From Cervus elaphus (taxonomy: Eukaryota; Chordata; Mammalia; Artiodactyla; Cervidae), in NCBI RefSeq assembly GCF_910594005.1, contig NC_057818.1, forward strand, positions 7,931,501 through 7,995,500: a DNA stretch of 64,000 bases. The letters are read 5' to 3'. The translations under genes and the position numbers were made by a program. Positions 46,447-58,539 of the stretch are shown piece after piece (position 1 is the stretch's first letter; each line of letters starts with the position of its first letter). Below the pieces are notes generated by a model. It saw nothing but the letters and a program-made list of their open reading frames with translations, was not told the DNA's origin and searched no databases.

Positions 46447-47109
46447 CATCGACACCACTGGTGGGGATGTAAACCGGCCCAGCCCCTGTGGGGAACAGCA
46501 TGGAGGGTCCTTAAAAAGCTAAAACCAGAGCCGCCTTACGATCTAGCAAGCCCGCTCCTGGGCGTACAGCCAGACAGAACCAGAATTTCACAGGATACAC
46601 GCACCCCTACATTCACAGCAGCACAAGCCAGAATAGTCAAGACATGGAAGCCACTTAAATGTCCATCCATAGAGGAGCGGGTGAAGATGAGAAAAGAGTA
46701 CTGCTCAGCCATAAAAGAGGGATGAAAGAAGGCCATTTGCTGCACCGTGGATGGACCTAGAGATTATCCTCCTAAGTGAAGTCAGTCGGACAAACACCAT
46801 ACATCGCATCACTTATAGGTAGAATCTAAAATATGAGACAGATACTTTTATAAAACAGACTCACAGAAAGCAAACTTGTGGTTACAAAAGGGTAGGAAGA
46901 GGTGCTAAGAGAGAGAAATTAGGAGTCTGGGATTAGCAGATACACAGTACCATGTTTAAATAGACAACAAGGTCCTACCTACTGTATAACACAGGGACTA
47001 TATTCAATATTTTGTGATAAACTAGAGTAGAAAAGTATATATATACCGGAATCACCTTGCTATACACTAGAAAGTAACAACAGTGTAAATTAACTATACT
47101 TCAATGAAA
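46447..47109 (+). repeat. L1 3' end fragment
   Basis: Sense L1: 'ggatgtaaaccggcccagcc', 'agtactgctcagccataaa' near 46700, 'atggacctagagattatcc' near 46752, 'acttgtggttacaaaag' near 46874 and 'aattaactatacttcaatg' at the end. Same orientation as WWOX but beyond its end. Confidence 0.92.
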
Positions 47110-47552
47110 CGCCAAGTCACCCAGACCAAGTCTTCATACAGTCATGCACCCAACAGACATACACCAAGCACCACATTACGGAAATTCAAAGTTTAGGGTG
47201 ACACCCCCACCACAGTTAGAGCCATAAAATGTCTCGATCCTGGGTCTGTAGGAGTGTTCACAGCACCCAAGGTCATCATCGACTTGACCAGAAGTTCTCC
47301 AGGTTGCTTGATCACCAGAGACCCTGCCCAGAACAAAAGCAGGCCTCCTCTCTCCCTTCATGCCCTGGGTCCATGGGGTCAGATGGTGCCAGTCCCCGTG
47401 GGTCACTGTTCCTGCCAGACACGTCTCCCCTCCTTGGCTGATGCTGTGGGGCACTTCCTGGGCAGGTGAGCAAGTGGTCAGCAGAAAGCCTCACTCCTTT
47501 CTGGTTTTTTTGCTTACGTAAGCCCAGGATTATTGTTCACCATCTGTCATGG

Positions 47553-47703
47553 TGCGTATATATAGACACATCACACACACATACACACAGAAACACACAT
47601 ATTTGTGTTATATGTATGTGTTAACACACACATGTATGTAATACACATGTATATATTAGTATATGTACACATACATGTGTGTGTATATATATGTATAATA
47701 TAA
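47553..47703. repeat. AC/AT-rich microsatellite
   Basis: Interrupted CA, TG and TA dinucleotides over about 150 bp, with alternating purine-pyrimidine tracts. Confidence 0.85.
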
Positions 47704-47769
47704 ACCTAGTCTTCCACACTACTGCTATTGCACTAATCACTACTGCTATTTGCAGATAACTATTGGTCA

Positions 47770-47937
47770 TGTGCCAGTTGCCACTCTGTGGGCCCCCCAC
47801 CCCAGCAAGATGATATGTAAGGACTCCACTCAAATAACTGAAAACAGGATAGTTGAGGGGGAGGGGGAGACAACAGAAGGGTGTGAACCCAACAGAAGGG
47901 AGCCTCGCGTGGTAATAAACTGCGGAAAACCTGCCAA
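47770..47937 (-). repeat. Unnamed repeat, copy A
   Basis: The complement reads 'gcagtttattacc', 'ggttcacaccctt', 'ttcagttatttgagtggagtcc' region and 'atcatcttgctggggtgggg'. The same series, in the same order, occurs in sense at 49390-49550. The family is unknown to me. Confidence 0.7.
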
Positions 47938-48735
47938 AGTCGCGGCCACCCTCTTTCTTTGTGTTCCGACGATGAGACTGACAGAGCGACCTGCCCGCAG
48001 CCCCCTGGCTGGGGACCACAGGAGCAGAGTCAGCCTGCGGGTCCAGGACGATGGTCTGCAAGCCCGTCCCTCCCAGTGCAGGGTGCCTGCAGACCCCCGT
48101 ACACGTCCATGAATAAATGGATCCGGGGGGACTTATTCACAAAGCAAGGCTGACCTCCTGTCCGGGCCCGGGGCCTGGTTCTCCTCGCGGTGCCCCGCGT
48201 GGGGGGCGAACCCTGCCGTGCTGTCTGTGCCCTTCACCTGGCAGCCCTGGCCCAGCCTCGCAGACCTCCTCTCCCGCTCTGGCTCTGAGCAGGTCTGCGC
48301 CTGGCTTCCCTCCCCGGGTGTGGCCTCCAGGGGACTCAGTGGCCAGGGTCTTGCATCGTGGCACCAGGGCCACAGCCTCCACCCAGGCCAGCGAGAGAGA
48401 GCCGGTACCCACCGGCTTCTCCAGCGAGCTGCTCCCTCTCCCTGTGTCTTGACACCCAGAGGCCGCCGGCGTCCACGTGCACGGCTCACGCAGGGACGGC
48501 TTTCTGCCGTTGATCAATAGGAAACAAGAAACAAGCAGCCACGGCAGTGACTGAAGTGTGGCTTGTGGTTTTGCTCTTTAAAATGGGGTGACGGGTGGTT
48601 TTGTTTTGAACCTCCATGAAGGGGGCCTGACTGCTTTCATTAAGGTCAGCGCTGGGCTCCAAAGCCCGGCTCGCAAAGTGACTGCACGTTCGGGCCCCCA
48701 GCAGGCACCACGTTGAGAGGTTCACTTTCTACATC
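47938..48735. other. Intergenic sequence, no gene
   Basis: GC-rich at 48000-48480, with overlapping open frames in both strands and no domain. Confidence 0.5.
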
Positions 48736-48830
48736 AGTGTTGATTGAAGTATAGTTGCTTGGCAGTGTAGTGTTCACTACGGCATAGTGAATCAGCTCTA
48801 GACATACACACACATATATATATCCCCAAA
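48736..48830 (-). repeat. L1 extreme 3' end
   Basis: 'gttgattgaagtatagttgc' and 'catagtgaatcagctctaga' are the complement of the L1 tail. Only about 95 bp remain. Confidence 0.75.
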
Positions 48831-48902
48831 GAAATTTACATTTTTAAAAAAGCATCTAAAATAGCAGCATTATACAAATGAACTTTTTTTCTGATCCTTA
48901 AA

Positions 48903-49188
48903 ACTAAATTTATGGAAATTCATGGTTACCAAAGGGAAGCAGAAGCAGAGGACAGATGAAGAGGTTGGGACTGACATCCACACTGCTACATGTAAACAGA
49001 TAACTGACCATCCTGGCATAGAGCACAGGAACTGTACTCAATAACTCCGTAATGACCTACCATCGGAAGAGAATCTGAAATAGAGTGGATGTATGTATAT
49101 GTGTAACTGATTCACTTTGTTCTACACCTGAAACTAATACAACATTTAAATCAACTATATTCCAATAAAATTAAAAACAACAAAAAAA
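48903..49188 (+). repeat. L1 3' end fragment
   Basis: Sense L1 tail: 'catggttaccaaaggg', 'acaggaactgtactcaataa', 'gtgtaactgattcactttg' and 'aatcaactatattccaataa' before an A-rich end. It is an inverted partner of the tail at 48736-48830. Confidence 0.9.
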
Positions 49189-49389
49189 AACCTTTTAAAA
49201 TTAATTCTAAGGAAAAAATAGCAATATTTACCCTGGTAACTTTTTGTGCCTCTCCACATATCCAAACTAGTTTGAATTCATTTTAGAATAATAAACAATA
49301 TCACAAAATATTATCCACGTGATGACTGAAAAAAACTTTTCTGAATTCTACTTGATGAGATGCTCAGTCAGATACCACTATCCAAACAG

Positions 49390-49550
49390 AGATTTTTCAG
49401 TTCTGTTTATTACTTTTCAAAGCTTCACTGTATTTGGTTTCACACCCTTGTTTTATCTCCCCCCAAATCACTTTCTTTCTCTATCGTCAGTTATTTTAAT
49501 GGAGTCCTCCTGTGTCATCTTGCTGGGTGGGGGGCGTCACTGGGAACCCC
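49390..49550 (+). repeat. Unnamed repeat, copy B
   Basis: 'ctgtttattac', 'ggtttcacacccttg', 'cagttattttaatggagtcc' and 'gtcatcttgctgggtgggg' match copy A at 47770-47937 in inverted orientation. The copies are diverged, with small gaps. Confidence 0.7.
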
Positions 49551-50749
49551 TTGCTCTGGGACATTCAGGCTATTTCTAGTTTTTGCTGTTAGAACTAATG
49601 GTGCAACTAGCATCTGTCTTCATACAGTTCTTCCCTTCCTTCTGTTGACTGTCCTCCCCAGCATTCACAGGCACCCCTGAAACTCGTGGGTCTAACAGCT
49701 CTTGTTTGGCTTTTGCTGCTTACTTCCATGTGCGATGTGGAAGGGTTACAGCCAGCAGAAGGTACACATTTCTGGGTGATTGTTGGCGGGGGGGTGTGTG
49801 TGTGTGTGTAACAAACTTATCCGCCCTGGGTGTTGGTGTTTATTTTTTTTTTAAACATTTTCACTTCCTATTGTCACAGTTTATAACCACTTACATAAAA
49901 TACCCCTAAGCAACCGGTCTCCTTATTTAAAGTACAAGCATTTTGTCTTTTGTTTTCCCACCGGGCCAAGTTCACAGTTGTAATTAGAATGGACGTTTTA
50001 GGTGAGTCTGCATTCTGTCTGGGCAGGAGAACATCAGCCACGCCAGGACATCTTTATCCCATGACTCCAGCAGTTAGCGTCCTGCCTTTGGTACCTTTTC
50101 ATCACCAACGCTAGCACGACCTGGGCCCCATCTGCATGCCGGCCCAAACCAGAACGGCTCCTTCGGGCTTACGTACTAACCCCCCGGCTGAAGTGCAGCC
50201 TGCTTCTAGGCGTCACACCGCTGGGAGAGACTGTCTCCTTCTAAACTGATCTGTTTCCAAGGCCAGGGCCTGCTGCATCTTCAATGTAAGAGAATAAAAA
50301 CTTCATTTTCAAAATAGGTCTGTGCAGACAGACCCTTCACCACTCACTCAGATGAAAGAGGCTCCATGCCTTCCTCCAGCTTCTCCTGGTTTTATCTGAG
50401 GTTCACTAGGGGCTGGCTGTTTTACTTTGGAATCATGACAGTTTCTCATTGGATGTTGGGGCCCTTAGGTGAGAAAGTCCACTTTGATAAAGTATCGTTT
50501 CCTGGGTCCTTACCAGTACTTTGTGCAAAACACATAACCTGAAATGCTGTTTTTGCTCATTTAAACCTCACAAGTTTTGAATGAAATGTCATTGTCCCCT
50601 TTTTTACCAGTGAGGAAAATATTTCAATTAAATATTTCAAGGAGGCAGATGGCCCCTTTCCAGGATAAAGTGATTGGAGATTCATCCCTCTGGACTGAAA
50701 CTCCAAGACACGAAAAGCAGGACAATTCAGGGAGAAGGCTGGGCCCAGC
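49551..50749. other. Intergenic sequence, no gene
   Basis: Contains a G-run and GT repeat at about 49787-49809 and a weak MIR-like part at 50520-50630. No gene was recognised. Confidence 0.5.
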
Positions 50750-51171
50750 CCAGCCCAGACATTTCTCGTTCTGGAAGTTAGGAGACCTCCCCCAACCGCA
50801 CATGCGCAGAAAAGGTTCTTTGGAGGCCAAAGAGGTGTCATGTCAAGGGGTGTTCTACCCAGACGCCTTTTCGGTAAAATCCATCTTGGCTAAGAGATGG
50901 GTGTGCAATGCATGGGAGGATCCTGAGATATACCAGATACAGACTGTGAACCAGGCACATCAGAATGATTGGCCAAAGGAAACCCGGAGAAATACCCCAT
51001 AAAAGTAATGCGCACTGTCAGGAGGGCGCGACTCAGGGCCTCTCCCTCTGAGTCGGCCCGTGTGTCTATCCACACGTCCTAGACTCTTTTTCTCCTCTTA
51101 ATGACACTTTGTTTCACTACTGTCTGTCTTTGTGGGGATTCCTTCCTGCATAGTGGAAGGTGTGGGCCCTT
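50750..51171 (+). mobile_element. Solitary ERV-type LTR (5' edge uncertain)
   Basis: The order of signals is that of a retroviral LTR: an inverted CCAAT ('gattggcc') at about 50968, a TATA box 'cataaaag' at 50998-51005, a C/T-rich R region, a degenerate poly(A) signal ('aatgac' where AATAAA is expected) near 51100, then a GT-rich U5 ('cactttgtttcactactgtc'). No internal viral genes follow, so it is a lone LTR remnant. The viral group and the left boundary are not certain. Confidence 0.65.
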
Positions 51172-51249
51172 GTCACTGACCGCTGGTCTATACCAGGCTG
51201 GGATCCGGTGCTTTCACTGCCGTGACACGGCCCATCTCAGGCTGGGGAC
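51172..51249 (+). pseudogene. tRNA-Glu-like stretch next to the LTR
   Basis: Sense similarity to tRNA-Glu: 'ctggtcta' of the D-arm/A box (with an insertion after it), then 'gggatccggtgctttcac' and 'tgccg'. The anticodon loop CTTTCAC reads TTC (Glu) with a mostly pairing stem (CGGTG/TGCCG). The B box is degenerate and there is no closed acceptor stem, so it is not a working tRNA gene. Confidence 0.5.
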
Positions 51250-53817
51250 CCAAGATGCGCTCCAAGCCTTCGCAGGCCGAGGCCACCTGAGATCAGGGCC
51301 ACCACTTCCTGTGTGAAGTCCCGGTCACTTGACCTCTCTGAGCCCCCATGTCCCGACCCCAAGATGCATTTGCAGTTTCTCTTACCCCTACAACTTCATC
51401 TCTCCCTTGTTTTACTTTCTATGTACACACTTGTTTAGATTTTTTCTAAGCTGAACAAATGGGTGTTCATTAGTAATCCACTCGAATATAGTTTTATTCT
51501 TTCTCTATACTCTTTAAATATGACTTGTGAGATTGGTTGAAGGTGGGGGTAGGTCTATCATTGTATTTAAATACGGTTCTTCTTGGAAACAATTGCTGAG
51601 TAATAATTTTTTTTCTATAAGATGTATTATTGTTGCTGTTTTCATTAGAAAGTTGAAATGTACGTTCAGCATTTAAACTTGGGGAGAAAACATCAGGAAA
51701 ACAAATATTCCCACAGTCTCACCCCTCAAAGACAACCACTGTGACTGTTCTGATGTATGTATTCCCTTTCTCTCTTTTTAAAAAATGCAATCGAGTTTAT
51801 TTGTATCTTTTCAGTTATATATAATGCAATTATACTCCACATACCGTTTTATATATTTTAAAGTAAATAAATTCTGGATACATCTTCTACTAACCTTATG
51901 ATCCTGCATTCAGCAAACAGGTATAGCATAGTTACCTAAGACTTTCACTGTTTCTGGAGAGCTGTTTCCCTCATTACTGTATTTTCATTAATACGTATAA
52001 TGTTTTAATAAATAAGTGCATAAGATTTGGGGAGACCAGTTTGATTTATTTCTTACCATGGGCTCCAAAGAGAATTATTTGGAACCCTACATTGCTTGTA
52101 GGGTCAAACAACGGGAGTGTTTTTAAGCCTCCAGGTTACCTCCTGTGGGGAAGCCTTTTCCGAGCTGCCCACAGGGCTGGTTTTGACCTCTGCCCAGAGT
52201 CCCCTGGAGCAGGGCAGGTGCGTGCTGGCGGTTGGTTTATTTTGCCCCGATACTCTGCCTGTCTGGAGTTTGGCGGCCTTTTTCTCGGGGCTGGCCGTGC
52301 GAGTTTCCCGGGATAGAAAGCTCCTGCTTCTGCAACCAGGACAGGAGAGGGCAGGAGCGGTGTCAGCGAAACCCGAAAGGGCTGACCGCGGCAGAGCCCA
52401 GCTCAACTCCGGGTCAGGCGGTTTTGCCAGCCTTTGAAGCCATCACAGAGTTCACTGTGCGGCTGTTTCGAGACCTACTGAGCAAGTCTGAGGACTGTCT
52501 TGGCCGGGACGGCGTGTGTTCAGACTTCTTGGCGCGGTTCGCTGAGGCAGGGCTGGCCCCTTAGACTCGGTCCTGGGGGAGCTTTACCTGGTGCGGCCTA
52601 GATGTGAAGGGCTGATGATGAAGCCCCAGCTTTTCACTCTCACTAGTGGCTGCCTTCAAGCTCATTTCAGGGACAGAGGCTAAATTCCTTCTTGGATGAT
52701 TTAGGGAAAATTTCCGTCAGACCATCTCATTTCCTGAACAAGATTTCAGAACCTTCTAGATCTGTATAAATCTCCCTAAACATCCCCAAAGCCTTCACAG
52801 CTTCAGCACACTCTCAGAATATAGAAGTAAAAGGCATGGGAAAAAAGCCACATATAGACAGGTAGGTAGATATGATCTCAATTGAACAACTGGCATTATT
52901 AGTAATGATATTAAGAAGTACTATTTAAAATAAAATCACAGTAAGCATTATTAATAATACAAACTCCAGACCCCTTGACCTAGAAATTCAAGTTCTAAAT
53001 TTTAGAACCCTGAAGCAGGGCAGTTCTCCCAGTCTGCATAGATGATAGGTGTGTATGTGTGACTGTGTACATATGTGTCTGTATATCAGGAGTTTGGGAA
53101 TTCAAAAACTCCATTAACCTGTTAATGGATCTGGGAAGTACAGTTACTAAAAGTGATTTAAATATGTTTAATTTAAAATGTTTTGAACACAGGCCACTGG
53201 TCTTTGTTTTTGTTTTTTTTTTAAGATAGTGTTTTAACAGGGCATTGTCTCCCGGATATAGAGACATGTTTTTCTTAAAGGAATGATAAATAATAAGAAC
53301 AATGACAACAATAAACAACTGAGGTCAATTTAAATGTCCAACAGTTGGGGTCAGGGCTCTCTGACTACCATGATGTTATCGGAAATTTTTAATTAAGTGG
53401 AAAGTTGTTTTTAACATATTAAGTGAAAGATGTAGGTTATAGAAGCCTATAAGGTACTGTGTTTCTGTGCATGTAAATTACATATTGCGAGAGAGAGCTG
53501 TGAGGGGTTAACAGTGGTCGTCTCTGGGTGGAGGACACATACGTGCCTTTTCCTCTTTATGCCTATCCGTATTCCCGCATTTTCTACAATGGAAGTATGC
53601 CCAATAACATTCTAAACGTAAAAGTTACACAGCAGAGAACGGGCCAGCGCTTGTAAGACGTGCCGGTGCCTCCGGCAGGGTTCTGGCTCAGCTGTGGGCT
53701 GACTGGGGCCCGTGACTGACCCTCCAGAAGGTTCTCGGGCTGATACACTGACGCCAGCGCAACGGCCTTCGAGTTCCACAGGAAGAGGGCGGGGCGTCTG
53801 AGGCCTCATCCCGCAGG
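51250..53817. other. Intergenic sequence with an old LINE remnant
   Basis: 51715-51990 resembles an old reverse L1M-type 3' region ('aaagacaaccactgtgac', 'tatataatgcaattatactcc'). 52230-52570 is GC-richer with a 110-codon frame ending in '...ARFAEAGLAP', not recognised. 52700-53600 is AT-rich and unassigned. Confidence 0.45.
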
Positions 53818-53945
53818 AGAAGGAAGCGGGTGTGAGAGAGTCCTTGCGGAAAAGGAGGCGGGTGTGAGAGAGTCCTTGCGGAAAAGGAGGCGGGTGTGAG
53901 AGAGTTCTTGCGGAAAAGGAGGCGGGTGTGAGAGAGTCCTTGCGG
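53818..53945. repeat. 32-bp minisatellite, four copies
   Basis: Units at 53818-53849, 53850-53881, 53882-53913 and 53914-53945. The unit core is 'ggcgggtgtgagagagtcc' with 'ttgcgg' after it. The first unit has three differences and the third one. Because 32 is not a multiple of three, successive units fall in different frames on the minus strand, and all stay open. Confidence 0.97.
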
Positions 53946-54349
53946 TCTCTCGGCAGTTCTGCCCGCACTACTCCTCCCGCCGTGGTGTGTGCAGAGGCGC
54001 CCCTCCCGCGGCTTGGGCCGGGTCCGTTTTCCACAGGCGCCTTTCGCCCACGGCGGCCATAACGCTGCCAAGGCCTGAGTGACTTACCTCCCGCCTCAGC
54101 ACTCCGTCAGCCCTGCGCGCTCACACCCAGCCCCTGCAGAGCCCAGACGGCGCACGCACGCCAAGTCCCTTTCCACTTTTTGTTTTGTTATTGCTTGCTG
54201 AAACGGAAGTATTGATTTTGTTTATCTCCCTGACCTCTGTCAACATAAAGTTTTAAGAAAACAGACTGTTAGAAAAGTAAAGTTAGATGTCCTACGTTAT
54301 TCTAAACACATATACTCATCCAAAAACCTTAAGGGGAATATTTACACCT
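53946..54349. other. Intergenic sequence, partly GC-rich
   Basis: 53960-54160 has many CpGs. No gene or repeat was assigned. Confidence 0.45.
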
Positions 54350-55218
54350 CCAGAGAAGTTGTACAGGTGGCCAAAAGGCACATGGAAAGCTGTTCAACAT
54401 CACTGATTATCAGAGGAATGCACTCCCACCACAGTCAGGACGGCCATCATCAACACGTCTGCAGACAATAAGTGCTGAGAGGCTATGGAGAAAAAGGGGC
54501 CCTCCCACACTCCCGGTGGGGATGCACGTTGGTACAACCACTGTGGAGAACTGTACGGAGTTCCATAAAAAACTAAGAGCTACCATACCATCCAGCAATC
54601 CCACTCCTGGGCATATATCAAAAAAAAAAAACTGATTTGAAAAGGCACACACACTTCTACAGTCCATAGCAGTACTATTTATGGTGGCCAAGACATGGAG
54701 GTGACCTCCATGGCCATCGACAGAGAAATGGATAAAGAAGACACAGTACACGTATACAATGGAATATCACTCAGCCATAACAAAGAACAAAATAATGCCA
54801 TTTGCACCAACCCAGTTGGACCTAGAGATTATCATACCATGTGAAGTTAAGGCAGACAAAGACCAATACCATGTGATACCACTTACATGGAGAATCTAAA
54901 AAATGCTACAAATGAACTTTTTTTTTTCACAAAACATGAGTAGACTCACAGACATAGAAAAGAAACATGGTTACCAAAGGGGAAAGTGGGGAGGAGGGGA
55001 AGGATAGATTAGGAATTTGGAATTCATGGATACACACTACTATACATATAATAGATAACTGACAAGGACCTACTGTATATGTCACAGGGAACTATATTCA
55101 ATACTTTGTAATATATAATGAAAAAGAATATATATATAGAAAATTATATAACTGAATCACTTTGTTGTATACCTGAGACTAACAGCATTGTAAATCGACT
55201 ACACTTCAATTTGTAAAA
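54350..55218 (+). repeat. L1 3' end fragment
   Basis: Sense L1 covering the last part of ORF2 and the 3'UTR: 'ggccaaaaggcacatgg', 'aacatcactgattatcag', 'ccagcaatcccactcctggg' near 54591, 'aatatcactcagccataac' near 54762 and 'cactttgttgtatacctg' near 55160. Frames are broken. Confidence 0.94.
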
Positions 55219-57574
55219 ATTTTGAGTTTTGTTCCTTTCTAGTTGGGAAGACAGTAAACAAAGTACAGCATCTAGCAAGAAAATATGAATAAGAAAACCA
55301 TCAAACTAACTCCTCCACCCACTTTGGGTCTAAATAAGAACACCACCAGTGTGATCCCCTGGTACTTGCACCATACGCTTCATCAATAAAAGCCAGGGGA
55401 AGCGGCTTCACCAGACCTTTCTCTGACTCCATCACTCCACGTCACGGTGGAAGGTGCTTCCAGACTTGCAGTGAGACAGGCCTTCAGTTCACCTTCTCCT
55501 GGAAGGAGCTGATTTCTGCAGCTCTGAGCTGGAGGCAGCCCGCCTGTTAAATTTCACTCAGTTTTTATAGGTCTTTTGCATGCAGTGTTAAGCACACAGC
55601 CCTACCATCTAATTAAAAGACTCTTATCAATTTGCAGGATAGTTGCTTATGAGAAAAAAATAATAAACACACGACACTGAGGTAAACATCAATCACCCAC
55701 TCAGAATGTTAGCATTTAATCCTATGCTTCCTGAAGAATGTGCAGAGAAGCGCTTGCTTTGAGAAACATCCCTGTTAACTTTTTGGAACTGAATTGCAGA
55801 GGACCTTTCTGAGAACGGGATGCAGGAGGAGGTGACGACAAGGGGAGGTCTTTCCGGCACTCTGGTTCAGCCGTGACTTCTGTACTTCGGCCTGGCTTCT
55901 GTGGGTGCCACTGGCAGTGGCAGAACGAACACATGTGGTTCTTTTTGAAAATGAAAGATTCAGTCAAGCCTGGGACAGTGGTTAATAGAGGCTTGTAATG
56001 GATGTCAGTTTCCCATCGTGGAGTGGTCTTTCTGAATATAACATCCTAGGATGAGAGGCCAGCTTTCTTGGACAAATTACACTTATTTAACAGCAAGATG
56101 GGCCCCTGAGATCCATGGATGCGCTTTTTTGGGGGGGTGAGTGTGAAGTCAAGGTTGCACATGTTACTGACTCCTCCCCCCCAAGTAATGTCTTTTTCTA
56201 ATGCTGTGGGGTAGGCATGCCTTCTGTCATGTTTCGTTGCCCCAAATTTACAGTTGTCACTCCTCGAAAATTGGCTGCAATTTGTCAGGCTGGTCTGGTT
56301 CAAATACCTATTTTAAAAATCACCCCCAAAGCAAATTAAAATCAGAAATGTCATGTTCTTTCGCTCAGTCATATTAGTCTGACCTCTGGGAACACGGGAA
56401 AAAGTAGCTTCCAGGCAGAATAGGAGGAACAGTGGAGGCGATGTCACCTCCTGGATGTGAAAACCAGATAGACGCCTCTCCCCCCAGGACCCTGCCTCCA
56501 GACTTGCTCTGTGCCAGCAGACTCTTCTGGGTCATTTAATGACCTGGCTGAGGATGGGGTAGGACATGGCGCCATTTTGGTGTTCCAACCTGGTTTCTAG
56601 GGGGAACAGTGGATGTAAATTCTGGCTGCATTTTATTTTCTAAGCTAATAACAGATGTGCACCAGGAGAAAGCATTAGAGGAGTGTGGTCTAGGCCCTAA
56701 AAGCTGGCAGAAGTGAAAGTAAAATGACGTATACCGCGGGACAGAAGACTGAAGTCTCAGCAGCAAGCACAGAGGGAAAACACTTTGCCCTTTGATTTGA
56801 GTGTGATTTTTGTCTATGTATTATTGTGTGTCTATCAGACATCAGCCTGCCTGTCTTTCTGTCTACTGGCTCACTTCAACACAGCAAAGAAAGGACTATT
56901 TATACTGTCAAAAGAGAGCAGGAAAAAAAGTATTATAATGGTGTTAAGATAACCAGGCAGACAATATATGTGTAAAAAAGACAAAATGCACTGAGATCTA
57001 CTAAAATGTCTGTGTTGGCAAGGTATGAACACAGGGAGACAGGAATCTAGGCTAATGTTCTTCCGACTCTCATACTTGCTTTAAACTTTTCTATATGTAC
57101 AGACTTTGTACGGGAACATCTCCATGTTTTAACTCCTCTTCTGGTGGAATTAATATTAAGGGATTTGGATGTTCCCTAATTAACTTGACAATCTCCCTAT
57201 TATATAAAGAAAGCTGGAGTCCTGATATAGTCCAATATCCAGTCTAGACCATGGAGAAGTTAACTGAGAAGGCTCTTAGAAGCATGTTTAACCCAACATT
57301 AGGCACAGGTTTGGGGCTTAAGCCTTCCCTGCCTGGCACCCATGCCACACGACCCTGTGTGAGGTTTGGTAAAAATCACATAAATGAAAATACCAAAATA
57401 TCCAGATAAACATGCCCAGAGTTATTCTCTATGGCACCCTATGATCATGCAGCCAAGCTTTCCCTACAAACTGACCCCTATATTTGATAGGATTAGACAC
57501 AGCAGAAATCTCAGAAATAACACTCCAGTTCAATAACACTTGGAAAAGTGTTACCATAAAGACAGGCCATTCTT
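55219..57574. other. Intergenic sequence, no gene
   Basis: Mostly unique. A G-run at 56136-56142 and a C-run at 56176-56182 are present. Small minus frames at 55722-55967 and 56536-56766 have no recognised domain. Confidence 0.5.
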
Positions 57575-58120
57575 AGTTTTCATGAAGTGAAGAAGGATCT
57601 TTGCCTAAACAATGGAAAATCAATGCAGTATATTAAAAAGCAGAGATATCACTTTGCCAACAAAGGTCCTATAGTCAAAGTTATCATTTTGCTAGTAGTC
57701 ATGTATGGATGTGAGAGTTTGACCATAAAGAAGGTTGACTGCCGAAGAATTGATGTTTTTGAACTGTGGTGTTGGAGAAGACTCTTGTGAGTCCCTTGGA
57801 CTGCAAGGAGATCCAACCAGTCCATCCTAAAGGAAATCAGTCCTGAAAAGTCACTGCAAGGACTGATGCTGAAGCTGAAGCTCCAGTCCTTTGGCCACCT
57901 GATGTGAAGAGCTGACTCTTTGAAAAAGCCCCTGATGCTGGGAAAGATTGAGGGCAGGAAGAGATGGGGGTGACAGAGGATGAGAAGGTTTGATGGCATC
58001 ACCGACTCAATGGACATGAATCTGAGCAAATTCCAGGAGATAGTGGAGGACAGAGGAGCCAGGAATGCCACAGTCCATGAGGCTGGAAAGAGTCGGACAC
58101 AACTTAGTGACTGAACAACA
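57575..58120 (+). pseudogene. BovB (RTE) LINE 3' end
   Basis: Translation of 57620-57790 gives the C-terminal RTE reverse-transcriptase motifs 'FANKGPIVKVIILLVVMYGC' region and 'FELWCWRRLL', then a stop. The 3' part has 'gaagctccagtcctttggcc', 'ggcatcaccgactcaatgg' and 'agtcggacacaacttagtgac', the region from which BovA SINEs derive. About 0.55 kb of a 3-kb-class element, so immobile. Confidence 0.95.
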
Positions 58121-58539
58121 AAACGTATCGGATGGGTCACGTATTCACTCAGCAAACAATTGTTAAGCACTTCCTATCACGGTTCCTATGTCATACCATG
58201 AAATGCAGAGAGGGAAATACACCGCGTTACCCTGGAGCTCAGACTAGGGACTGGAAGCAGATCCCAAAAACAGGTGATCCAGGACCCTTACACAACTGCA
58301 GGGGGACAAAATCACGTTGGACTTTACCTACTGGCCCTAAGCGTTCCCTTTACAGAGGGATGTGGATGCCTACTCCCAGAGCTGCGGACCTGGGGTGTGT
58401 CACAGTGAAGGTACCCTCGATTGGAGGCCTTGATGGGATGAATGCAGATAACGTGGGATCAGCAGAGAGAAGGCCCCGCTGTGCCTCACTGGGAGGGGCT
58501 CCCAACGAAGTAACACTGATGTTTCAAAAATAGTAGACA
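58121..58539. other. Intergenic sequence, no gene
   Basis: A 133-codon plus frame (58132-58533) is open but unrecognised. No repeat was assigned. Confidence 0.45.

Noticed and set aside
49319..49680. Hydrophobic open frames suggesting membrane proteins
   Set aside because: They derive from T-rich sequence within the unnamed repeat, with no start context or homologue.
52232..52564. 110-codon plus frame with a plausible protein look near its end
   Set aside because: I could not match it to any family, and overlapping frames exist on both strands. A protein search would be decisive.
53612..54071. Two overlapping minus frames with repeated peptide units
   Set aside because: The repeats come from the 32-bp minisatellite passing through all frames, not from a repeat protein.
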